Of a stretch of 64,000 nucleotides of DNA, positions 8,736-18,811 are shown piece after piece. Both the position numbers and the translations under genes were made by a program. The DNA comes from Aurifilum marmelostoma. Taxonomy: Eukaryota > Ascomycota > Sordariomycetes > Diaporthales > Cryphonectriaceae. The stretch covers positions 2,294,001 through 2,358,000 of the forward strand of contig JAMXSV010000003.1 of NCBI GenBank assembly GCA_027559495.1, given 5' to 3'. The first letter of the stretch is position 1, and every line of letters begins with the position of its first letter. The notes under the pieces were generated by a model that was given only the letters and a program-made list of their open reading frames with translations, had not been told where the DNA came from and did not search any database.

Positions 8736-11720
8736 ATGCCTCGAAAGTCAAAGGCCATTCCAATCATCGACCCAGTTACCAAGAAGGTCTCTGGACCCGC
8801 AGCTGTCGGGCCAGCCACGGCGGTCCTACCCAGCGCAGGGTCTGGTGAGGTTGGCACCCGGGGCAAGGGTGCGGGTGGGAACGAGAGCACCGCTCAGCCT
8901 GCAAGAAAGGACGAGCCCGGCAAGAAGATTCCCAAATCAAGCAGCAGCAGCACCGCTACCTCTACTACTACTACTACTACCACCACCACCACTACCACGA
9001 CACCTCTCTCGGCAGCTCATCACCCTGCTCTCCCTCGGCCAGTTCACGCCCAGGCTGTGGACCTTGGTGAGGAGGAGGAGGAGTCGTCGTCTGCTGCTTT
9101 CAACGTCTACGCTCGCCCTTTTGTCCCAACAGCCTTCGCCGTCATAAACACGCTTCCTGGGAGGAGTATCTCGACCGTCCCGAGAAAGGCTATCAATTAC
9201 GATGCCTACATCTCTCAGTCGCTTGGTCCCGCCGCTGGGTACCTTCCTGCACCCCGCGCTCTGGGCCCACCGCCTGTCTCTGCGGCGTCTGCCACGGCCA
9301 GCCTCGGGCCCCGTCACTATGAGGCCTTTTTCGAATACCATCAGCGGCGGGAGGTGGAGGCTGAGGCAGAAGAGATCGAGGCCTGTGCTCTCTACGGGCA
9401 CGAGTGCCTCATCAAGCCAGCCCTCGCAGCGTTACCCGTCAGCGAGGCCCTCCTGACCATGCATGTCCCCGGCCTCAGGGAGAACAGCCCCTTTGTGGAG
9501 GAAGACGATATCGTCCAGCTGCGCCATCTGCGCTATGGGCCCGATGGGAACCTGCTTGGGATGAAAGATTGGCTCTCTGAGATGACGGCGACCGCAGGCA
9601 CAGCGGCTCAGGCTTCGCTGATCAAGGCCGCGCCCGGCTGGACCGGCGTCATCTACCTCGCAAGAGTGGTGGGCGTTGCACGACTCACCGAGACCCTTCA
9701 CCTCCGCGTCACTGGCCTCCCTCCGTTCAACACCAGCCTGACGGCGAGGTTCAATGTCCAGTTCCAGGTCTCGGCGGACAGGCACATGCCCATGTGCTAT
9801 GCCCTTCCCGAGGCACAGGATGCGCTACCCCACGGGGGCTGGCTCAACTCGATGCTCTTTCCGACCTTTGCAGATGTCACCATCCAGGAGTACCTCCACC
9901 CTGGCGTCTTTAAGCAGCAGTTCTTCGACCCCGACCTCAACTGGGAGCAGAAGAAGGCCGTCGAGAGCATCTGGTCCCGCTGCCACGGCTCGCTGCCATA
10001 CCTGGTCTCGGGGCCCCCCGGCACGGGCAAGACCAAGACCATCATCGAGACAGCCCTGCAGCTTGTCAAGAACTCGGCCGAGCACAACCACATCCTCCTC
10101 TGTGCGCCATCAGATCCCGCAGCGGACATCCTCTGTCAGCGTCTCACCGGGCACCTGGAGCCTGGCCAGATGCTGCGGCTGAACCGGCCCTGCCGGACGT
10201 TCGCCGAGGTGCCCGATGCTCTTCTGCCCTTCTGCTTTGTGCACAATGCCGAGTTCTCGCTGCCTCCCTACTCATTCCTCCTGAGATGCCGCGTGGTCGT
10301 CACCACCTGCCGGGATGCCTCCATGTTGACGAGAGCCAGGATGACCAACAAGGACCTGTTCGCCGTCCAGATCGGCATGCAGGACACGTTTGCCGTCATC
10401 AACCCGCTGCAGCCCGTGCCTGAGCCCGCGATGCACTGGTCAGCTCTCTTGGTCGACGAGGCAGCCCAGGCGACGGAGCCCGAGGCCTTGATACCTCTCC
10501 TTGTGGTGGCACCGCCCACCGCGCGCTACTCGGGCACACCCGCGCCTCTGGTCGTCATGGCTGGTGATGAGCACCAGCTGGGGCCCAGGACGTCGCTGGC
10601 ACACTCGCCGCTCCAGCAGTCCCTCTTTGGCCGGCTCTTCAGGCGTCCTGTGTATGCTGAACACCCGCTGGCCCGAGGCAAGCAGGGCGAGCCGCCTGCG
10701 CCCCTGACCGAGTCCATCCTGCCCGTGTTCCGACCCGCCTTTACCAACCTCATACGCAACTACCGGTCGCACCCGGCCATCCTGGCCCTCCCCTCGAAGC
10801 TCTTCTACTGGGACACGCTGGAGCCCGAGGCGGCGGGCACGGACCGCCTGTCGTCGTGGGAGGGCTGGCAGGGCCGCAGGTGGCCTGTGCTCTTCCACGA
10901 CAACCCCTCGCTGGACGAGCTCGAGCTCCCCGGGCTGTTCCAGGGGACAGGAGGCTGGTACAACCACGGCGAGGCCGCCATCGCGTGTGGCTACGCACAG
11001 TCGCTGGTGCGCTCGGGGCTGGTCGAGGAGAAGGAGGTGTGCATCATGTCTCCGTTCAAAGCGCAGGTCCGACACCTGCGGGAGTGCATCAGGAAGCCCG
11101 AGTACGGAAGCCTATGGGATGTCAACATCGGCCCCACGGAGGCGTTCCAGGGGCTGGAGAGGAGCGTGGTCATCCTCTGCGTGACGAGGGCGCGGAAGAA
11201 GTTTGTCGACCGAGACCAGCAGATAGGGTGGGGCATCATCGGCACGCCCAACAAGCTCAACGTCGCCCTGACGAGGGCCAAACACGGCCTGATCGTCGTA
11301 GGACGGCGGGAGCTGCTCGTCAAGGATCCGAACTGGAAGGCCTTTGTAGATTTCTGCGAGCGGAACGGTCTCGTCCCCAAGAGCCAGCAGGCCCCCGAGG
11401 ACCATGATAGTGGTAAACCCGGGCACGCCGTACCACCGCAGGGGCAGCTCACCCGGCTCGAGCAGGGGATCGTCAACATGGAAAAGATGAGGATGGTGCC
11501 GCCGCTGGGCAGGCTATCCGGGTCGATGCTCGGCGTCGGACCAGGACAGGATCTCTGGGCTGGCTGCATGTTGCAAGCGCCGCTGGGTCCCGAGGACGAA
11601 CAATATCATGATGATGACGATGATGATGATGATGATAACGATGATGACGCCGACGACTCCGACTCCGACTCCTCTGATGAATATGAATATTATTATGACC
11701 ACGACTTTGATGAAATCTGA
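8736..11720 (+). CDS. SF1B RNA helicase, MOV10/SDE3-like
   Basis: Intronless, 994 residues from the ATG at 8736. The frame stays open upstream to 8562, but that part reads as a CT-rich leader. The N-terminus is low complexity with a threonine run (about residues 75-90). The helicase core shows motif I GPPGTGKTKTI (about 426), CAPSDPAADILCQRL, motif II LLVDEAAQATEPE (about 570), motif III GDEHQLGP, motif IV NYRSHPAIL, TEAFQGLERSVV (V) and NVALTRAKHGLIVVG (VI). It then ends like MOV10 with DPNWKAFVDFCERNG. The last 40 residues are almost all acidic (Asp run, then DEYEYYYDHDFDEI). MOV10-type helicases unwind RNA 5' to 3' and act in small-RNA silencing; fungal relatives work in RNAi and meiotic silencing. 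That role here is inference. UPF1-like function is less likely because motif II is DEAA and the C-terminus matches MOV10. Confidence 0.85.
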   Translation: MPRKSKAIPIIDPVTKKVSGPAAVGPATAVLPSAGSGEVGTRGKGAGGNESTAQPARKDEPGKKIPKSSSSSTATSTTTTTTTTTTTTTPLSAAHHPALPRPVHAQAVDLGEEEEESSSAAFNVYARPFVPTAFAVINTLPGRSISTVPRKAINYDAYISQSLGPAAGYLPAPRALGPPPVSAASATASLGPRHYEAFFEYHQRREVEAEAEEIEACALYGHECLIKPALAALPVSEALLTMHVPGLRENSPFVEEDDIVQLRHLRYGPDGNLLGMKDWLSEMTATAGTAAQASLIKAAPGWTGVIYLARVVGVARLTETLHLRVTGLPPFNTSLTARFNVQFQVSADRHMPMCYALPEAQDALPHGGWLNSMLFPTFADVTIQEYLHPGVFKQQFFDPDLNWEQKKAVESIWSRCHGSLPYLVSGPPGTGKTKTIIETALQLVKNSAEHNHILLCAPSDPAADILCQRLTGHLEPGQMLRLNRPCRTFAEVPDALLPFCFVHNAEFSLPPYSFLLRCRVVVTTCRDASMLTRARMTNKDLFAVQIGMQDTFAVINPLQPVPEPAMHWSALLVDEAAQATEPEALIPLLVVAPPTARYSGTPAPLVVMAGDEHQLGPRTSLAHSPLQQSLFGRLFRRPVYAEHPLARGKQGEPPAPLTESILPVFRPAFTNLIRNYRSHPAILALPSKLFYWDTLEPEAAGTDRLSSWEGWQGRRWPVLFHDNPSLDELELPGLFQGTGGWYNHGEAAIACGYAQSLVRSGLVEEKEVCIMSPFKAQVRHLRECIRKPEYGSLWDVNIGPTEAFQGLERSVVILCVTRARKKFVDRDQQIGWGIIGTPNKLNVALTRAKHGLIVVGRRELLVKDPNWKAFVDFCERNGLVPKSQQAPEDHDSGKPGHAVPPQGQLTRLEQGIVNMEKMRMVPPLGRLSGSMLGVGPGQDLWAGCMLQAPLGPEDEQYHDDDDDDDDDNDDDADDSDSDSSDEYEYYYDHDFDEI

Positions 11721-12533
11721 CGGCCTTGCATCTCGGAGTTCTTGTGAGATGGGATGCACGGATGGATGGGTGCATTGATGGACAGGACAGGACGGACAGG
11801 CTGGTTGTTGGGATATGGAATCGGAGCATGACAAAAGGTCTCGCACATTGTTTTCCTCGCATTCCAGTCAGTTGCTGGATTTCTTTTTTCTTTTTTCTGG
11901 TAGCTCGCACCATGTGTGTGTGGTGTGTTCTCATGGAAGATAGTCAGTTCTTGTCATCTTAATCAAAATTTAATTCTCTCTTTTCAGGTTCAATCAAGAT
12001 AACAGGAGACATACAAGAGATATATCTATGATCTGTTGCGCAGTCAGGAAGAGACCACCCACGTTGGTGAGGAGGAGGATCCCGGGGCCAACTACAGGAA
12101 CAAGTGTTGTTTATTTATTATACCTTTTTGGACCAAGATTTGAGTTTCCCTGCCACGTAGTGTCTGTCGTTATTTCCATACAAGTTACTGTACAGTACAG
12201 TACAATAGCCTGTCTCCACTAGCGGACCCAAGACCAGATTTCTTGCCCTGCTTGCCTCAATCGTCGTCATTCCAAGGATCCTCTCTCCCTACGTATTCCC
12301 CCCTCGAGACAAGGCGGGCTCTTTTGGCCGCCTGGCCCACTCAACCCAGCACACTTATATCTCTCATTATTATCTCATATATGTGTATCGCATATCAAGG
12401 CCTCACACTTCCTGTCCACATCAGCTCTGCAGGTCGTTTATCCTGGAGTATCCGCCCGGCATATCCCATCACCAACAAACCAAGAACCGCCCCCTTCCCC
12501 TCCCCCCCCCGCGACCCGCCATACTCGCCCAGG
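11721..12533. other. Intergenic: helicase 3' flank and aldo-keto reductase promoter
   Basis: No gene seen. A short GTACA repeat (about 12186-12204) and a C-rich leader (about 12490-12533) precede the reductase start codon. Confidence 0.6.
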
Positions 12534-13629
12534 ATGAACTCGTCGGAAGCCTCACACGCACCCGATGCCACGGGCGCCGATCCGAAACAGCTCGGCTACC
12601 TGCCTAGCCTGAAGCTCAACGACGGACATGAACTTCCCATGGCAAGCATGCCTTATGCCTTTATCTCTACCTCTCTCTTTTTTTCTTCTTCTTTTCCACA
12701 GACAACTTAATATAAAGCTAACAAGCCCCCCTTCCCCCCCCCCCTAACACCAGCTTGCATACGGCCTCGGCACAGCCAACTACAAAAGAGGCCCCAGCCG
12801 TGACATCATCGACGACAAGATCATCCAGGACACGGCGACCGCCATCCGCAGCGGCTACACGCACCTCGACGGCGCCGAGGGCTACGGCAACGAGGCCGAG
12901 CTGGGCCGCGCCATCAGGCAGGCCGGGGTCCCGCGCGATCGGCTCTTCGTCACGACAAAGTGCTCCCGGGTCGAGCCGGGCCGGCTCTCGCAGGCCCTCG
13001 ACGCGTCGCTCGCCCGGCTGGGGCTGGACCACGTCGACCTGTACCTGATCCACCAGCCCTTCTTTGCCGACGAGGGCGCCGGCGGCGGGGCGGGCGGGGG
13101 GCCGTCCTGGCAGCAGCTGCTGCAGGGCACGTGGGCCGAGATGGAGGCGATCCGGGCGTCGGGCCGCGCGCGGAGCATCGGGGTGAGCAACTACACGGCC
13201 CGACACCTCGACGCGGTGCTGGCGGCGGCCGAGGTGGTCCCGGCCGTCAACCAGATCGAGTTCCACCCGTACCTGCAGCACGGGCGGGACCTGCTGGCGT
13301 ACCACCGCGCCAGGGGCATCGCGGTGGCGGCGTACGCGCCGCTGACGGCCGTGACGCGGGCGAGGCCCGGCCCGCTGGACGATGTGTACCCGGGCCTGGC
13401 GGCCAAGTACGGCGTCGGCGAGGGGGACGTCGCGCTGCGGTGGGTGGTCGACCAGGGGGTCGCGGTCGTCACCACGAGCTCCAGGGAGGAGCGGCTGCGG
13501 GGGTTCCGGGCCAGGGTGCCGAGCTTCAAGCTGACGCCCCGGGAGGTGGACCTGATCTCGGAGAAGGGCAGGGAGAAGAACTTCAGGGGGTTCTGGACGC
13601 ACAAGATCAAGGAGGATGACTGGGAGTAG
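12534..13629 (+). CDS. Aldo-keto reductase
   Basis: NADPH-dependent carbonyl reduction; cytosolic by family. Two exons, 12534-12641 and 12754-13629, 327 residues. The intron begins GCAAGC, a non-canonical GC donor after ATG, and ends CACCAG. The join gives ELPMLAYGLGTANYK, the expected first strand of the barrel, and no GT donor nearby gives an equivalent join. The catalytic tetrad is visible as D and Y in THLDGAEGYGNE, K in FVTTKCS and H in LYLIHQPF. GVSNYTARHL, NQIEFHPYLQ and the cofactor-loop TTSSREERL follow. The variant LDGAE (instead of IDTA) is familiar from fungal AKR3-like reductases. Substrate unknown. Confidence 0.9.
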
Positions 13630-13830
13630 GACATACTTGATGCAGCTGCAGCTGCAGCAGAAGCATCGTCAGCGACACTATGGAAGTATTTACAAAGCTT
13701 ATTCTTGCAGGAGTGTGTTGAGACTGTGTGAAGATTAGGGGGAGTTGTTCTTCCCATATCGATTCTCATGTCTCAAAAGTATAGCTTAGCAACGTCCTAT
13801 CAAGCTGTCAACATACACACACCCTGCCCA

Positions 13831-14089
13831 TCACTCCGAAGCCGTCGATTCATCCGGGTCAAAAACCGGTGGAGAGGACGTCTTCTTCTTCTTCTTGGCA
13901 GGTGAGTTGGCACCATCCTCCTCAGACTCGGACTCGGAAGCGGTATCTGTAGTCTTTCTGTCCCGCAAGTTTCGACCCGGCCTCTCAGTAGCAGTATCCT
14001 TCTTCTTCTTCTTTGCAGAACCTTTGGCCTTGGACGATGAGGGAGAGGGTGCTTGGGCCCCCCTTGCGCCCAGCCTTTTTAGGCTCAGG

Positions 14090-14129
<40 letters not shown>

Positions 14130-15639
14130 CTTGCACTCGCCGTGTCCGAACCTTCTGGCGTCGTCATGCCAACGTCCGACATCTCCTCGTCGTCATGACT
14201 CTTCTCACCGGCCTCCTGGTCGACGTCGTCAACATCCATCTTACTCGCGTCCTCGTCCTCGTCCTCGGCAGCCTTGCGCTTGCCCTTCCTCGAGGCCCCA
14301 GCGGGAACACGACGCTTTGATGATGATGATGATGATGATGATGATAGAGATGATGCCGCTGCATCGAGCTTATCCTGGTCCAGGTCCGCCGTGGCCAGGA
14401 CCTTGTCCTGCATGCGGATCTTGAGCTTCTTCTCGTTCAGCAGGTCCCTCAGCCACGAGTCGTGCTGGGCCTCGAAATCATGCTTGCTGCGCTCGAGCTC
14501 CCTGAAGTGGGCGGTCTCCCTGGCAACCAGCCTCTCGAGGTCATCATGGCTGCGCCTGAGACGGGCAATCTCCTGCTCCAGGCTGGCGCGGACCCTGACG
14601 GACCCGGCACACCAGTCGAAGATGTCGAGGGTTTCAGCCGCGGCCCTGCTCCTGCGCAGCTTCAGGGCACCCAGGGTTTCCTGGCAGGTTGGCGTCATTA
14701 GCCTCTGAGGGGACGGGGGTCCGATCAGGCTGCACGGAGCTGCATTCCCGAAGACCCTTAAGAGAAAAAAAAAAGGGGGGGGGGAAAGGAGGGGCGGCGT
14801 GTTCTGAGTGGCAAAACACCAGATGAGAAGGTATAGTGCGGTGGGTCCCAGTGGCATAAAGAAAAGAAGAGAAGGGGCAAAAAAAAAAAAAAAAAAAAAA
14901 GAGGCTATTATCTCGGGGGTCCAAGCGGGATGGTGGTGGTGGTGAAGAAACATGGGGCGAGACATACCGGACGTCCCGAAGGGTTTCTCTTTTTCTGGAC
15001 GTGGATAAACAGGTAACCCTCGTCGCTGGTCTGGGCATATGCCTCGATATCCCCATCAGGATGGCCGTCGAGGAGCAGGGCCTCTAGGGAATCCTGCCAC
15101 TCCGCGTCGGAACAGGCAGTGTCGTCATGTCTGTACCTTGAGACCTTGCCATGCTGCACTGTAGCATCCAGGGACGGACGGGGAAGGTCTCCGAGATTAG
15201 CAACGGCGAGATCAGCGGCCCCCAAGAGAGAGAGAGAGTGTGTGTATAAGTGAGGGATCTAGGAAGGAGGATGATATGTGATGGCTGGGAAAGAAACGTG
15301 TTACACCCACACCCACACCAGACACCCACACACAGTCATGGGCCCTTGGAGATTAAAAGCTGACTGCAACAAGTCATGATGGGAGGGATGATGGGATGAT
15401 GAACGAGTGGCCGATTGCCGAGACCAGATCGGCAGGGCCCAGCTGCAAAGGAACCAGAGACAGGAAAAGCATACCATGTACTCACAGGTCATGACATAGG
15501 CCTCGATATTGTCCGTGGCCACAAGTTCCAGGTTGAGTGGGCGCCCTGGAGATGCCTCAGCAGAGGCCGGGGTGATGCCAACCAGGACATGTGTCTTCTG
15601 ATCGCCCTGAGGCTTCTTGAGGGGGGAGATGAAGGACAT
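13831..15639 (-). CDS. XRCC4/Lif1-family end-joining factor (frame break near the C-terminus)
   Basis: Scaffold for DNA ligase IV in non-homologous end joining. Exons: 15486-15639, 14968-15158, and 14704 down to 13831. The head domain includes VLVGITPA, LNLELVATDNIEAY and, after the first intron, VMTLQHGKVSRYRHDD. LFIHVQKKR leads into the coiled coil through LGALKLRRS, IFDWCAGSV and LRDLLNEKKLKIRMQD, signature stretches of fungal XRCC4 proteins. A serine run, SRKGKRKAAEDEDED and an (EP)n repeat follow. At a run of six C (14058-14063) the frame shifts by +1. Removing one base joins AGRKG to AQAPSPSSSKAKGS and an acidic/lysine-rich tail ending at 13831, and then the whole CDS is divisible by three (405 residues). 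The acceptor of exon 3 could instead be 14684 (same phase). Confidence 0.82.
14081..14130. repeat. Hexanucleotide coding repeat (Glu-Pro)n
   Basis: Eight tandem GGCTCA units encoding the EP repeat in the XRCC4-like tail, with one CGG variant. Likely length-variable between strains. Confidence 0.9.
14318..14345. repeat. (GAT)n coding microsatellite (poly-Ser)
   Basis: Trinucleotide run within the XRCC4-like gene, encoding a serine tract on the minus strand. Confidence 0.9.
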
Positions 15640-18600
15640 AGGGTGCCGCTGTTGCCGCTGTTGCCATGGTGAATAGTGATATGAAGGACCCGACTTTTTG
15701 TGTTTTTTTTTTTTTTTTTTTTTCCTTTCTTCCTTGCAAGGATGTTCTTGTTGATGACCCGTTCAGGCCGTCGTCTCCGTGGAAGTGTAGAAGCCGTGAG
15801 AGGGTGGGGAAAAACAAAAAAGAGACCACCGAGAGAGGCTGGTCACTGTACTTTTTGGCCGGATGCTAATTACCGGAGGGGCAAGGCACACGAAAGCACC
15901 CGCGTGAGCAGTCCGAGTTTAGCAATCTTTTTGTGTCTCTCTCGGTCAAACGCTAGTGTGCATAAGTTTGGACCCTGGCCTTCTGTGTTTTTTTTTTTTT
16001 TTTTTTCTTTTTCCTTCCTTTTTTTCCATGCAGATCCCGTCTTGTCCGTGTGTGGTGGACACAATTGGAAAGGCTATGATGGAATGCAGGCGGGCTGGTC
16101 GGGAAAAAGGCACGGGGAAAGAAGGGAAAAAAAAAAAAAAAAAAAAAAAAAAGAAATTAGCACGGCTGGAACATTTCAAATTGGCAGGTCCACGGGGATC
16201 ATATGTGTGAAACGGGAAATGAGAGATGAGAGATGAGAGGACAGAGCACACATTGGTGATAAAATTGATGATGACTTCATTGGTTGGTTGTGGTGTAGGT
16301 GGGGGGGAGAAAAAAGGGTAGACAGTAGTGATGATGATGATACTGAGCTGTTTGCTCCCCTGGCATTATGTACTTACTGTACTGTGACTAGACTAGACCT
16401 AGGGCCGGCAACAGTGTGCAGAGTCTGCCCAGTGCTGTCCAGGCAGACAAGGCAGCTGCCTGGTGGCGGATGGATACTCCTCTGCAACACCTTGTTCACC
16501 TTCTTGTCTGGTCACCAAAATTCACAGAATGCTCATTGTAGTATTACTTGTAATTTACCATGTAGTATACAGGTTTATGCCACCCCTGCGCTGAACATTC
16601 ATGCCCTGCTGAGGGCCTTACAGGGGCAGACCTGACTTGGTTCCTTCTGACCTACCTCAGGACATCTTGACCTTGCAGCCCTGCATAACTGGACCATCCT
16701 GAGGGCCATCTCAGGGACCAATCTTGCAAGAGAAGAGCATCTAGTGTGTGCCATATTTATAATAGAGGATATCTATATATGTGTGGTCAATGCTAGCTAT
16801 GGGCATGATTATTACATGCCTTGTTGATCCTCAGACCCTGAATCTGCTTTGTTGGGAGGGGGGGAGGGGGGAGGCCATAGCTTGTGCTGCCCCGGTTGAG
16901 ATGTGTGAGCATGAGGGGAGTAACAAAGAGAGAGAGAGACAGAAAAAGAAGAAAAAAGAGACGCGTCACGCGACTAGTAGCTTCTTCTGATCCATGCAAT
17001 GGGAATCATCACAGCATGGTATGTATGTTCACAGTATGTGTGTGGTCATAGTACAGAAAAAGCAGAGAAAAAAAAAAAGATAGGTCAACAATACTACTGC
17101 ATGGTACCATGGTGGTGCTGCTATGTACTATTGTATGCTGAGCTCAAGCTCGAGGGGGGGGGGGCCCCTTCTGCCCCACTGACCTGCGGAGCCAGAAGCA
17201 GAAGAACCCGCCCTGCCCGCCTCATGAGGTCAGTGCTTCCCAACCTCGCTCCCCAGCCCGACTCGCGTAGTAGAGGTGGTTCAGGTCCTTGAGGGGGGCA
17301 GGGAGGGAGGGTCTCTGGGTAGTGACACAGGGGCACCTACAGGTACAGCAAGTTGTGATACAGTACTATGCTTAGCACCTAGTAGCGATACACAGCAGCA
17401 CATAGTGCTAATGCTAGTACAGTACCACATGCCTGTAACCCTTGAACGACAACCCCAACAACAACAACCACCCCGGTCCCCCTGCTCCCCTGCCTCCCCC
17501 TGGAGCCCTGTCCCCAGCCGCTCGCTACACTAGCCAAGCAGCAGCACATCATCACAATTCACACAGCTGCCAGCCCCAGCCATCTTTGGTCAGATCAACA
17601 ACCTCCACCGAGCCCGCCCGCCCGCCTTCCCGCCCAGGTCCAGGTCCAGGTCCAGGGCATCCTGCTGCAGGTGCAAGTGCAGGTGCAGGTCCAGGTCCAG
17701 GTTTTCCCCCTTCCCAACCCTACAGTTACTAGCCAGCAACCTAGGGTAGATTGGCCCTAGCCCATCCATCCACCCACCCACCACCCCCCTTCCCTCCTCT
17801 TTCCTCCTGCTGGCTGGATCCTGCCTCCAATCAATTCCCACAAGCATCGTCACCGCAACCCTTCCTCTCTCTCTCTCTCTGTCTTGTCACCACCATCACT
17901 CACTCACTCCCTCCATCCATCTCTCCTCCTCCTGCAAAGGCGTATGTTCCATCTTTGATCAATCTCACCACCACCACCACCACCACCACCTGCATCCTTT
18001 GCATCACCTCTTTTTTTTTTTTTTTCCCTTCCCTCTTTTTTTTTTTTCCTTTTTCTTTTTTTAACTCCTCCTCTCGCTCCATTTTCATCCAGGGACGACA
18101 GAGTGGAGAAGGGGCACTGTTGGTTACGCGCCTGGTCGACGTGGTCGCAGCCATCAGCCATCAATCCTGTCCTTTGCAACTGGAGCCCCCGCCTCAATTT
18201 CCCTCTCTCTCTCCTCCCTCCCTCTCTCCCCTTCCCCAGCCAGGTCTTATTTCCACCCAGGCCAGTTGACGTGCATTACGCATCCTCCTCTTGTCACCTC
18301 GTATCACCCCCCCCCCTTCCCCTCGGACGACTAAAAGAAATCTCCACAATACCCTCGGACACACGGACCAGCAAGCAGCCTTTCCTTGCGCAAGAACCTC
18401 CTTCAGCTTTTGTATCGCACAGCATCGGCGTCGCACCGTTTTCATCTCCCAGATCCGTGCGCGACAGGTTTTCTTCCTCTTCGTCTCTCTTACGCTTAAT
18501 CTTACCACCTCCCCCCCACCGGACCACCCCCAACCGACGACATCACTATCGCCTGTCTTTTTTTCTTCCAGCAACAGGTCTAAACGAAAAGGATACGTCC

Positions 18601-18811
18601 TTCGGAAATGAGCCAAGGGCCTGCACGTGGCCGCCATTGATGATTATGATGATCTGCTTCTCGATCTGCTCTCGCAATCAGACTCAGACGCCACCCTGCC
18701 GCGCCCTGTGACGGCGTCGGCCACAACCGAGTCGCAGCCAGCCTGTTCTTACAGTTACCCACTTCTTCTTATGACGACCGCCGGCACTGCTTCCCGAGCC
18801 GTCTCGCTATC
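15640..18811. other. Long intergenic region upstream of the byr4-like gene
   Basis: About 3.2 kb with no supported gene. Contains long T/A runs (15704-15723, 15989-16006, 16127-16152, 18011-18063), TGATGATGATGA (about 16329), a CCAGGT/GCAGGT minisatellite (17633-17702), CAC repeats (17966-17990) and increasingly CT-rich sequence toward 18812. The last kilobase is probably promoter and leader of the byr4-like gene. Confidence 0.6.
17633..17702. repeat. CCAGGT/GCAGGT hexamer minisatellite
   Basis: About ten degenerate 6-bp units (CCAGGT, GCAGGT, GCAAGT) in tandem with one interruption. Confidence 0.85.

Noticed and set aside
14075..14132. Intron from GTGAGC in the (EP)n repeat of the XRCC4-like gene
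   Set aside because: Resulting phase does not enter the lysine-rich frame and there is no branch site; one-base change in the C run fits better.
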